Below, in pieces: positions 19,497-28,308 of a stretch of 28,308 bases of DNA. This DNA comes from Pelargonium nanum. Its lineage: Eukaryota > Streptophyta > Magnoliopsida > Geraniales > Geraniaceae. The stretch lies in contig JAYMTF010000922.1 in NCBI GenBank assembly GCA_036897485.1, positions 1 to 28,308 on the forward strand, read 5' to 3'. Position 1 is the first letter of the stretch; each line of letters starts with the position of its first letter. Made by a program: the position numbers and the translations under genes. Below the pieces are notes generated by a model that did not search any database, was not told where the DNA came from, and saw only the letters and a program-made list of their open reading frames with translations.

Positions 19497-22400
19497 TTAG
19501 TTTACATGGGCTTTACTCCCTTCTAGCTGCAAAACCATAACAGATCCGGATGATGATATGCACGGATATTAATAAACTAATCTACAGGTCCCCTTAACTT
19601 TCTCAAACAAATGTTTCAATGTCGTGTACTAGAGTTTGGACCAAAAACACAGCATACAAATAGATAGGCATGAATCTGAATCATCATTATTATGTATCTA
19701 CGAATGGAAATACTCACCAGATACCGAGACCCGTGGATCTGTCTACTATGTCTAGTAGTATGTCTATCGTGTTTCGGCTGTGGGGCTTTTCCAAGTAATC
19801 TTTGGATAAAGTCGAGCATGTGATTGTAGATGCTGTATACCATCACAAAGAACAAATTATTAGTACAATGCATAAAATATTCTGGGATGTGACATATCGA
19901 AAGTAGTCTTATATGCTAATTACTAGTATATCCTAAATTGTATCTGACTAGCTATAATAAATCATGTAAAAAGATATCTAGGTGATCCCAAATTTCTTTA
20001 ACAAGTACCTTATCCAAATTCTGAACTGCTCTCCATTTTATTCCCTAACCGAATATCTAGATGAATAAGTATTTAATTTTAAAAAAACGTAACTACAATG
20101 TACCAATATCATGACCCATTTGAACTCGATAATTCTGAGAGAAGCCTATTCTCGTCTTACAGAAAGGAAAGATCGTAATGATACTAGTACTACATAAGGA
20201 TGAAACCATGAACATCTACGAATGCAGATATAGAATAAAATGAATGAAGTATACAAGTCATTTAACAGGAGTTCCAAGGCATAGAGAAGTTAAATACAAG
20301 AATATACCTAAGGCGATGCCTGTTGCAGGCTGCAAAGAAGGCGACAAAGCCATTTAATATACTTCTGAGAGCACGAAAAACCTGAAAGAATAAGAAAGTT
20401 TTAGAGGGAACTGTACGAACATGTAACTGTATACAACATCAAAAGCAATTAGATACCGTCTCTGAACCTGGGAAAAAAGGTCATTCCAGAGTGAGCGCCA
20501 CATAGAAACTTCATATGAACTTGCTGCCGCCTCTGAAGCTGAGGCAAGCTTGAATATGCCACTAACAGACTGCTGTATGTCTCCAAAAAGCTCATATATG
20601 CTGGCACATATGAAGGAGATGAAGTTGGCCATAGCAAGGACCACACGTATAGGAGCATAAAGTATTTCCCAAAGGAAACAGAATATGGGATATAAAACAG
20701 AAGTTGCTGCACCAAGAACAAAGAAGATCAGACTCATACTATCAATTAAATGTAACTTTTGCAATGTATAACCTTATAACTAAGACATAATGCATATTAA
20801 AAAAACTAAGACATACCAATTCTCCAAATAAATGTGAGGATAAACAATATGGGTGAAAACAAGACCTCCACAAAGTCCCCGACAAGACTGCAAGAAGATT
20901 CCACCATAATCGAAATGAATGAAGAGATGCTCTCTAATTTTTCAAAGCACTCATTCCACATTGGAAGAAGGAAACCAAGAACCTTAAAAAGTGGATCTGC
21001 CAGTGGTTGAGTAAGAACTGTGAGAAAGGACCGAATAGCATGTGAGACGGTAAGAAACCACTTGAAAGCCTTCTGAAAGTGGTGTAGAAATAGCATTGTT
21101 CCCAGGTATTTGATTCTTGATACCATCTCCCATGTGTCTATCCAATCTAATAGGGGCCCACAAAACCGATATGCAGTTGCCTTAAGAACAGGGACATTTT
21201 TATACAAATCATAAAACCCAATAAGAACTGTAATTAGTGAAATCAGCACGTATAAAGTTCTCGCCAGAGGGCACATCCATGGGCGATAGAGATGACAAAA
21301 CACTGGGTATGACTGCAAGAAAATGACCCAAGATGGAAGACCTGCCTCTAATAAGGTAAGTAATCTCAGATTAGACATTACTATTTGCCTCAATTTAAAT
21401 GGGAGGTAGGGGTCATTGAACTTAAACAAAAGTAGCACATCCACATATTCCGTAGCTTCATGAGCCTCTTCATTCTCGCTAGTATATGACTGTTCTTTTG
21501 TAGACTTTTTAACTGCACTATGAGTTTCCTCGGAATAAAAGTCAAATTCAGTTCCTGTTCCAATAGACTTGCTTAATTTTCTTCTCTTATATGGAGTGTC
21601 GGGGGGAGGTGGTGTATGTGGTAGATTCGTTATGTTTCCTGTGGCTGCAGGGTATACACTGAAACTGCTACAAGGTTGGGGAATATCATCCTCAACATTT
21701 TTGTTATCGTTAACAGGCGAAGTCCTGTCGAATTTTTCTTCAGCATCATAGAAGACCTCACCTAAGAAATATCCAGAAAGGAAAATTTTATTAGCGAGTT
21801 CCCATTTGGTCAGTGGTACACAAATCTCATGAACTCGTAGTTTTAGAAGTCAGCTCAACAAGATACAACCTACAATTGAGTGAGAAATATGTACAGGTTT
21901 TTTTTTTTTAACTTAAATATGAAGTTACTAATCAAAAGCCCGATATTTACTCGTAATAGAATCGGGAAAAAAATATCTAGAGAAGAAGAGAACATTGCTC
22001 TGTTATGAAGGAAATTAATCATATGCAAGGTCTCATTGGCAGAAAAAAAATGTTAGTACTAACATTAGATTGTTTCATCTGTATATGTTCCAAAGGGGTA
22101 TGAAAGAATGCAACTAGTGGTGTTTGTCGTATCGCAGCATATCTAAGCATTGGTAAATTGAACCCATATCATTTTAGAATCATCTGATGAGAATAAATGC
22201 TCATAAGTTCTCTCTCCTTTATTATTTAGCACACATACCACAATCATGATGCAACAGAGAAGATTTATAAATAAAAAATAGCAAGCATGTCCATAACACC
22301 ACATAAACATTACGTCAGAATATTTGTCTAACAACTATCCTACAATATTTTCCCTTCTAATCATATAAGCGAACAGGATGGTAAATGATTACCGGTAGAA

Positions 22401-24374
22401 TCCAGATATTCTTTCAAGTGTAACCTATCTGAGAGTGATCCTGAGAACCATGAAGATATAGTTCTTGCAGCTTGACCTATACTGTCAAATTCCCATCTTC
22501 GCATAGATTTAGCCTCAATAGCCAAAGATGTATCTGTCTGCGCAAGTGGCATGAAAAAAAAACAAATAATATAAACTGGAAAGATGAAATATGGAGCCTA
22601 ACAAAGGAGAAGTCGTGTACCTGAAGCTCATTCAAGTAGTTAATGCCCCGAACATCAGCCCATGAAACTTCAAACACGATGAAGCCATATATGGTTCCTT
22701 GCAATTTGCTGCTTAGAAGCAAAGACTCCTGAAGTTTCTTTACAGGTGGCAAAGCCCTGTTATGAGACAATTTTGCTGCATCAATCAACGAGAACCATTT
22801 GAGATACTCTTTTGACTTACTAGAAGCAAATTTGGAAGAAGCATCCTCTCCCTTCTTTCTTCCCCTTCTAGCTTTAGTGATGGCAAATGGAGACATCCTG
22901 GACTGAAAGCCAACAAAAGACAATTTTATTGGTTATTATTATCTTGCAATTATAAAAAAAAAATTACTTTGATGCATATGAACTTCTTAGCAACCTTGGT
23001 AACCATCAAGTGCCAGAAGTGCGCTGGTCGAGCACGTGCACGTAGGTCTCTCAACCATGGCCGTTTGTCAACCAAAATATAGAATTTATTACTTTCAAGA
23101 GCTAGGAAGAGGCTAAGATCTGAAAGATAAGACTGCAAGTCTCTGCAATCATATATACAAGATTAATACATAAAACAAGAATTTAAAAGACCAACCAATA
23201 GAGAGACACAGAATAATTAAACTTCAATTGGCTTTACTTTCAGACAAAAGACAAAGTCTTGTGAAAATTTAAGTCTAGCCACACCAAACTGTAAAATCAC
23301 CATAGACCACACCCTACTGCAAGGCAAATTTTGCAATTTAATCAATACCAACATCTAACTTATCATTTATTCACCATGGGTCATGCCCCTCTTCCAAGTA
23401 AACAAATACTGAGTAACTAGACACGGACACAAACATGAAACTGAACCCCATCAAGTTACCACTACGAAATGTTGTTCAATTCTGCAATCCCATCATGGAA
23501 AGGAAAACCAAGAGCCATTAAGAAAAAAACATGGAAGCCAATCTGCACCATACAAACGGAGAATGTTCTCCAAGCCAGGACCCATTTTGCATTCGTTTCA
23601 CACTTAAATCTAAAAGCACAGTATCTAACTTTCACTCAGGATGTAAAACATTTTGCTGCCTCTAGTGCCATCCCATCTATAAATCACAAATTAAACTTCG
23701 GAACTTCCTTTTTTCTTTTTCATTCCAACAAAACTACAACTGTCCCATAATGATCCATTTTACAACACCTCTTGTAAGTTCGCAAACAGACACTACACAT
23801 CTACTACACCCCTGCAAACACAATTACCCAAGCAAGCAAGGACACATTTTGCATTCATTTCACACTAAGATTTAAAACTCAAAAGTAAAGTATCCTTCTT
23901 TCCCTCAGGAACTAAAACAGAATACAAATTTAAGGGCAGAAATGCAGTCAACAAATCAATTGGGAATCTAACCAAAACTGCAACTTTCCCATAATCATCA
24001 AAACAGAACCTATCAGAAATCAAACCACAACATCCATACACAATTCCTCTATTAAATAAAACATTGAGACAAAATTTAATTCCATAGAAAATGATTAAGC
24101 ACTTCAAATTACCCAATCTGGAGACTTGTCAGAGGGAATATGGATTGGGGCTCATCACCTTGCCCCATCAAAACCACTGTCCAAGCCCAACCCTAGCTTC
24201 AAATCCAAATCACCACAACAATTCACACCTTCCACAAAAAACACAAAAATCAATCTCTCAACCACCAAAAACAACACAATTCAAGCACAAATCAAAACAA
24301 AACACACCTTGGTCAGGGAATTTCCATGAAAACGGTGGAGAAAACGGGAGGAAGGAAGCAGCAAATAACTTCAT
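19497..24374 (-). CDS. Uncharacterised plant multi-pass membrane protein
   Basis: Supported exons on the minus strand: 23142-22995, 22902-22621, 22537-22393, 21761-20817, 20706-20468, 20381-20308, 19832-19718, 19526-19497 (TAA). They keep phase throughout and encode about 658 residues. Early conserved-looking parts are LQSYLSDLSLFLALESNKFY, ILVDKRPWLRD and RPAHFWHLMVTKSRMSPFA, then a basic KARRGRKKGED. A linker in the 945-nt exon has PPPPDTPYKRRKLSKS and is acidic. Several hydrophobic segments follow (LYVLISLITVLIGFYDLY, LFSPILFILTFIWRIG, ATSVLYPIFCFLWEILY, VVLAMANFISFICASIYELF, LNGFVAFFAACN). The C-terminus is a basic tail (KHDRHTTRHSRQIHGSR). I do not recognise a named family and assign no function. 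The first exon is uncertain: 24374-24308 (MKLFAASFLP...FPDQ) joins in frame only if the acceptor is the AG at 23142-23141, two bases past the stronger CAG. It is convergent with TAF6. Confidence 0.8.
21762..22392 (-). other. Intron of the membrane-protein gene
   Basis: 631 nt between TACCG|GTAATC and TTTCTTAG on the minus strand. AT-rich; nothing else recognised. Confidence 0.85.
23582..24010. repeat. Diverged tandem duplication in the first intron of the membrane-protein gene
   Basis: Copy 1 (about 23582-23755) and copy 2 (about 23846-24010) share CATTTTGCATTCGTTTCACA / CATTTTGCATTCATTTCACA at the start and AACAAAACTACAACTGTCCC / ACCAAAACTGCAACTTTCCC toward the end, with gaps between. Offset about 260 bp. 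It lies within the long intron 23143-24307. Confidence 0.65.
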
Positions 24375-24523
24375 AACAAAGAAAAAAACAGGAAAAGCGA
24401 AAAGGAAGGTTCCGTGGAAGACGAATTCAAACATGGAAGGACGTCAGAGACATCAACGCGCGTAACGAAACCACCATAACCAAAACAGCTTCAACTCGAG
24501 CTCTACACGCAAATCCAGAGCAG

Positions 24524-24564
24524 AAATTGAAATTGGAATTGGAATTGGAATTGAATTGAAATTG
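24524..24564. repeat. ATTGGA microsatellite
   Basis: Imperfect GAAATTGGAATTGGAATTGG-type hexamer run in the presumed 5'UTR of the minus-strand membrane-protein gene. Its length may vary between individuals. Confidence 0.8.
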
Positions 24565-25510
24565 CTTGGGCTGTAAGGCTATGGAGGTTGATGATTTTAC
24601 CGTTTTGTACTGCACGGTGGGAAGCGGCAGAGGTCAGGGGTGGGGGCAGAATGGTAATTTTGCGAGCAGAGATCGTCGTTGCGGAGACGAAGAATCTGAA
24701 AATTATTATCTACAGAACGGAACAGAAATTTAGATTTGGATTTGGAAATTGAAAATAACCGAAACATGCGCGCGTGAACTTAGCTTTTAAAGTTCTCGTT
24801 ATTTACGAGCGTTGAGAAGATCTGACAATTTAGTTTTGGATCGGTTTGAAAATATCTAAATCGAAATGGTTTTGGTTTGTAGGGTTATTGTGTGGATTTG
24901 TGCAGGTTCGTTTGTTTCGACATGATCCGCATTTTTATGGGAAAAACTCGAATTGCATGACCCTAGAAGTGTCATGCTGAAAGTTGGCCGTCTGCTATAT
25001 GAGTCAACATGAACGTTTAATAATCATGTTAAAACAATGAGCACGAACACAACATAATTATAAACATGTAACATGAACTGTACACTTTTAACACGTATAA
25101 TTGAATGGGTCGAGCTTACGCAACACAATTCAACACGCTAGAGCGACACGACCCAAAACAACCAAATATTAAAAATTTAACTCATAACATAGCTATGCTA
25201 ATAAAACATGAAGAATTGTAAAAGTAATGAGAGTGGTTAGGGTATTTTGGGTTAACTTACTACTACAACCTCTAGATGTGCATATTATTGTTGGGTATGC
25301 TAGGCATGTATGTTTTTGAGGCTCAACACGAACACAACATAATTATCTGATGCTTGTGGGTTTGAGTTTAAATTATCAAGTCTAGCTAAGAGATGAGAAT
25401 TGAAACAAAATCATCTCAATTTATAAATGGATTATCTTATCTAATTTTCAAAAATCAGTTAGTTATTAACAAAAGTTAGCATTTATATTTTAAATGCAGT
25501 TGACTATTTT

Positions 25511-25730
25511 TTTCGGTTTATACCATGGGGTTCCTGAGCGGGCCCGCACACTTGCGGTTGACACCTCTAAGTCGTTTTACCACACCCAGACTAATCCCCA
25601 CTCGCTCCACTGTCAGCGCACTAAGCGGTAGGAGGCTGGCCCATGAGTTTTTTTCATTCACAAGAGTTGAGATTCGAACTCCCAACCACTTGCTTAAGGG
25701 ACGTATTGCTGAACCAACTACGCCAACCCA
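25511..25730 (-). mobile_element. tRNA-derived SINE
   Basis: On the minus strand the head carries an A box TGGCGTAGTTGG (complement of 25714-25725) and a B box GAGTTCGAATCTC (complement of 25669-25681) at tRNA-like spacing. A non-tRNA body of about 150 bp follows (GGGCCAGCCTCCTACCGC, GTGGGGATTAGTCTGG, GACTTAGAGGTGTCAA) and ends in an A-rich tail (AAACCGAAAAAAATAG). A lone tRNA gene is excluded because no acceptor stem pairs. T-rich flanks (TATTTTTTT, TTATTTTT) could be the target duplication. Confidence 0.7.
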
Positions 25731-25887
25731 CTGAGTTATTTTTCTTGTATTTTTATTTTTAGTAAAGTCTCACAATTGAAAATTACAGATAAAATTATCC
25801 CATTTATTTTTGTTACATACACATGGATTGTTATTGTAATAAGTAGAAGGCTTAGCTAATATAGTTGGTATTATATGATATGATTTT

Positions 25888-25967
25888 GGCGCGTGACAGG
25901 TATTTTGGTCATCAATGTTACCTGTCAAATTAAATATGTATACCATATTGTTTTTTCACACGCGCCT
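25888..25967. repeat. Nested inverted repeat
   Basis: Outer arms GGCGCGTG (25888-25895) and CACGCGCC (25960-25967) surround inner arms TGACAGGTA (25894-25902) and TACCTGTCA (25919-25927). It could be a fold-back element or MITE remnant. Confidence 0.55.
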
Positions 25968-26193
25968 AACAAGCGTGTTGCTTTATTAATATTATACTGT
26001 CTTCATTTTTTCCCAAAAAAATAAAAAGTAAAAAATACAGAGAGTGTCTTTTTTTTTTACTACTATACTCACCTAATAAAAATAATAAAATAGAAAAAGC
26101 TACTAATTGACCCCTAGTTCATTATTAGAGTAGATTAACATTATGGTTTAGTATAATTGTTTTGTTAATTTAATAAGGAGTTAACTCTTTATT

Positions 26194-26462
26194 CACCCTT
26201 TTGGCTCCAAATTGAGAGGATTCATTGTTTTTTACCCATCGTGAAATGGGACAAGTATTCTTTTACGGGTATCAGGGCGAGTACGAGAGGAAAAAATTTA
26301 CTTTTGCGAGTTTGACCTAAACATTATGCACCCTTTTGACTCCAATTTGAGAGGATTCATTGTTTTGTCCCCATCGTGAAAATGGGACAAGTATTCTTCT
26401 ACGGATATCAGGGCAAGTACGAGAGGAAAAAATTTTCTTTTGCGAGTTTGACCTAAACATTT
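26194..26462. repeat. 135-bp tandem duplication
   Basis: CACCCTTTTGGCTCCAAATT at 26194 and CACCCTTTTGACTCCAATTT at 26329 begin two copies that stay nearly identical through GAGAGGATTCATTGTTTT, ATGGGACAAGTATTCTT, AGTACGAGAGGAAAAAATTT and GCGAGTTTGACCTAAACATT. Few differences suggest a fairly recent duplication. No coding meaning seen. Confidence 0.9.
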
Positions 26463-26766
26463 TTTCGGCCAGAAAAAACATGCAAACCTTGCACGAGGAA
26501 ACGATATGACTCGATTGAGCCCGAGCCTTTATTGAGTCAGGTACAAGTTCGACATTTTTCAACCCGACCCGAGACTCGAGCTGTCACCTCTTGGTTCTGA
26601 TTAGTTCTAGGCATTTTCAACCTGACTGAAATCTTAATTAGTTACCTCTAGAACAAGCAAGGTCTTTCCATCCCACAATTCAAAAAATTAAAATGATTTT
26701 TAATCCGGATTATTGGGTTTATTATAATAGTCTTGGAATAAAATTGATTTTTTTTTTATCGACAAT

Positions 26767-26825
26767 GAGGCTCAAACCCCAGACCTCAAAGTGAATGCAA
26801 AACACTTAAACTGTTTGACCTAACA
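26767..26825 (-). mobile_element. SINE-like tRNA-related head (fragment)
   Basis: On the minus strand GTTAGGTCAAACAGTTTAAG lies upstream of GAGGTCTGGGGTTTGAGCCT, which resemble degenerate A-box and B-box regions of plant SINEs. A T-rich run follows on the plus strand at 26750-26757. No full element was delimited. Confidence 0.4.
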
Positions 26826-27069
26826 TGTCTCGGTGAAATTAAATTAAATTTAAATACAAAATTTAGAACCAAATTATTTTTCCTTTTAAATTTTATACCA
26901 TAAACTTTTCACTACAAAAAAACAATATAATTAAGTAATTTCTATATTTTAAAAAAATCCGGGTCAAAGAAAAGAAGCCGGTTTTTAGCCGGCCATCAAC
27001 AAAAGCCGATTTGAGCATCAGCTTTCGTGTTTAGCTTCAAAAAAATTGAAATAAAAATTCAATTTTTAT

Positions 27070-27364
27070 CGATTCTCTGTTTTCTATTTTCCTTCAATAC
27101 TGAGAAGCTTCTCTATCCCAAATAGAATATACAAAGAAAATCTGCACAATCATGGCCTCTTAGTGCTTGTAGTTTTGCTCACGACCCAGTCCTTAAATCT
27201 CGCCTCTGCTCTTCACATCCTCTTCAACATTCCATTTCTCTATCTCTCTCATGGACAATTTCAGAGACTCTCTCTGGATTTGAACCATTCAATCCACTGC
27301 CGTTTCAAATTTAAAGAGCTCTTGTCGAGACCCAGAAGAGAACAGATCTTATATACTCTATTGG
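27070..27364 (+). other. Presumed 5'UTR exon of the CSLD-like gene
   Basis: A pyrimidine-rich leader (TCTCTATCTCTCTCATGG, GACTCTCTCTGG) ends at TTGG|GTAAGC, a strong donor at 27365. The transcription start is not determined; the left boundary is a guess from composition. Confidence 0.5.
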
Positions 27365-28220
27365 GTAAGCTTCGGTTTCTTCAGTTTTTTTGGTTTTGAA
27401 CATGTTCCGATCTTCTCTCGATAAGGTCTGTGTTTTTCGGTTTTTTTTTTTTGAACTGGAGATCTGTTTGGGTGGTGGGAAAATGAAGAGAAAATGGTTT
27501 GGATCTGTTTGGCTAATGGGTTATGGAGATTTTGGCTAGCTGAGCTCAGTTTAGCTTATCTTAGTTCGTTTCAGATTCTGGGTTTTGTTGATCTGGAGTT
27601 TAGGCTCGATGTGTTGCTGTGTTTGTGATTTTTCTTCGGATTGTGAAGTTTATATTTTTGGTGGAGATTTTGATTTGCTGTTTTGTAGCATTTGAATTCG
27701 GGAACCGGATTTGTTTTTTTTTTTCCTTTCTTGCGAGGATTTAGGAAGTGGTGAGAAGTATTTTCGATCTTCGATTTGAATTTTGAACAATCTTCGTAAT
27801 TTTAGGGAACTAACAGTCCCAACTCAGCAGTTTGTAGTAAATAGTAGCTTAGTTATGTGTTTTTTCCTGAAGAATATTCTATTTTCTCGCCAGCCAAACA
27901 GAGACCATCAAGCAATTTATATACTCACGCTTTGCTTAATAGTACTTGATTGAGCTACAATAGTTGATTGATGAGGAAAATTTAGGTGATCAGTTGACAT
28001 TGATACATTGGCTTGTAGATTCTTATATGATCTGTTTTGTTAGGGTTTAGATCATGAGACCTAGTATTATATATGTATATATATATATATATATTATTTA
28101 TATTTCGTTTTTATGATTTGTATGGATGATCTAGATCTAGTGATATTTGTAGTTTTGTATGGTCCTAATTATTATATCTAATGCTGACAATGTTTTGATT
28201 ATTGCATGATGGAATTTGCA
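27365..28220 (+). other. 5'UTR intron of the CSLD-like gene
   Basis: 856 nt of T-rich DNA from GTAAGC to TTTGCAG. It contains a TA-rich microsatellite at about 28066-28096. The acceptor leaves 31 nt before the ATG at 28252. Confidence 0.65.
28066..28096. repeat. (TA)n microsatellite
   Basis: A run of TA dinucleotides broken once by TG, within the presumed leader intron. Confidence 0.9.
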
Positions 28221-28251
28221 GATCTCAAATTCTTTGAAGTAGCCTTCCGAT

Positions 28252-28308
28252 ATGGCATCAAAATCATTCAAGGCGACCCGATCGTCTCTGTCGTCAAACT
28301 CAGATGTA
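28252..28308 (+). CDS. CSLD: Probable cellulose synthase-like D protein, N-terminus (3' partial)
   Basis: The first 19 codons (MASKSFKATRSSLSSNSDV) are in the window; the rest is cut off. The Ser/Arg-rich start resembles what I remember of the MASNxHFKSSRSSLSxNSD beginnings of CSLD2/CSLD3-type proteins, Golgi or plasma-membrane glycan synthases of tip-growing and dividing cells. The context fits: a long 5'UTR intron and an ATG close to the acceptor. With only 19 residues and no catalytic domain the family call is tentative; another Ser-rich N-terminus is possible. Confidence 0.5.
   Translation, partial: MASKSFKATRSSLSSNSDV

Larger units (their letters stand above)
24600..27069. other. Spacer between the membrane-protein gene and the CSLD-like gene
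   Basis: About 2.5 kb of AT-rich divergent promoter DNA packed with repeat remnants and no credible gene. Near 25029 and 25324 the phrase CACGAACACAACATAATTAT recurs, within GACACGACCC-type degenerate sequence. SINE traces lie at 25511-25730 and 26767-26825, a nested inverted repeat at 25888-25967, and a tandem duplication at 26194-26462. Confidence 0.6.

Noticed and set aside
23865..24465. Minus- and plus-strand frames in the long first intron and leader of the membrane-protein gene
   Set aside because: Low-complexity Lys/Asn/Pro or hydrophobic strings with no splice support, apart from the short candidate first exon noted.
25669..25725. A functional tRNA gene
   Set aside because: A and B boxes are present but no acceptor stem or credible anticodon arm pairs; SINE head instead.
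25525..25734. 70-codon frame beginning MGFLSGPAHL
   Set aside because: It is an antisense translation of the tRNA-derived SINE.

Overview
This window is plant nuclear DNA, most likely from a eudicot. The genes are split by short AT-rich GT-AG introns. Introns and spacers carry Stowaway-type MITEs, tRNA-derived and Au-type SINE remnants and a plastid rRNA insertion. The species cannot be named from the sequence. Gene models were built by hand: each internal exon is bounded by splice sites and reading phase is kept across every junction.

Layout. 150-3497 (+): 3' ten exons of a DUF1664 membrane-anchored coiled-coil protein; its first exon(s) lie left of the window. 5246-5680 (+): translation initiation factor eIF1A, an uninterrupted 144-codon frame behind a 5'UTR intron. 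7599-9212 (-): six-exon IQD (IQ67-domain) calmodulin-binding protein of 400 residues with a reduced IQ region, convergent with eIF1A. 12757-18394 (+): twelve-exon TAF6, a TFIID subunit of 546 residues. 19497 to about 24374 (-): an uncharacterised multi-pass membrane protein of about 660 or more residues, convergent with TAF6, start not settled. 27070-28308 (+): 5'UTR exon, long 5'UTR intron and first 19 codons of a gene whose N-terminus resembles cellulose synthase-like D (CSLD).

The spacers hold repeats: the 3' end of plastid 23S rRNA at 11912-12192 just upstream of TAF6, a run of short palindromes near 10277-10316, an approximately 302-bp repeat at 18725-19120, a tRNA-derived SINE at 25511-25730, and a recent-looking 135-bp tandem duplication at 26194-26462.

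The genes do not form a pathway. They are independent housekeeping or regulatory genes: translation initiation, Pol II transcription initiation, Ca2+/calmodulin signalling, cell wall synthesis and two poorly known membrane proteins. The combination may matter for genome history. From memory, eIF1A and an IQD gene are neighbours on Arabidopsis chromosome 5, and TAF6 and a DUF1664 gene are neighbours on chromosome 1, so this locus may keep an older arrangement. I found no CRISPR, operon, virus or novel defence-like system.
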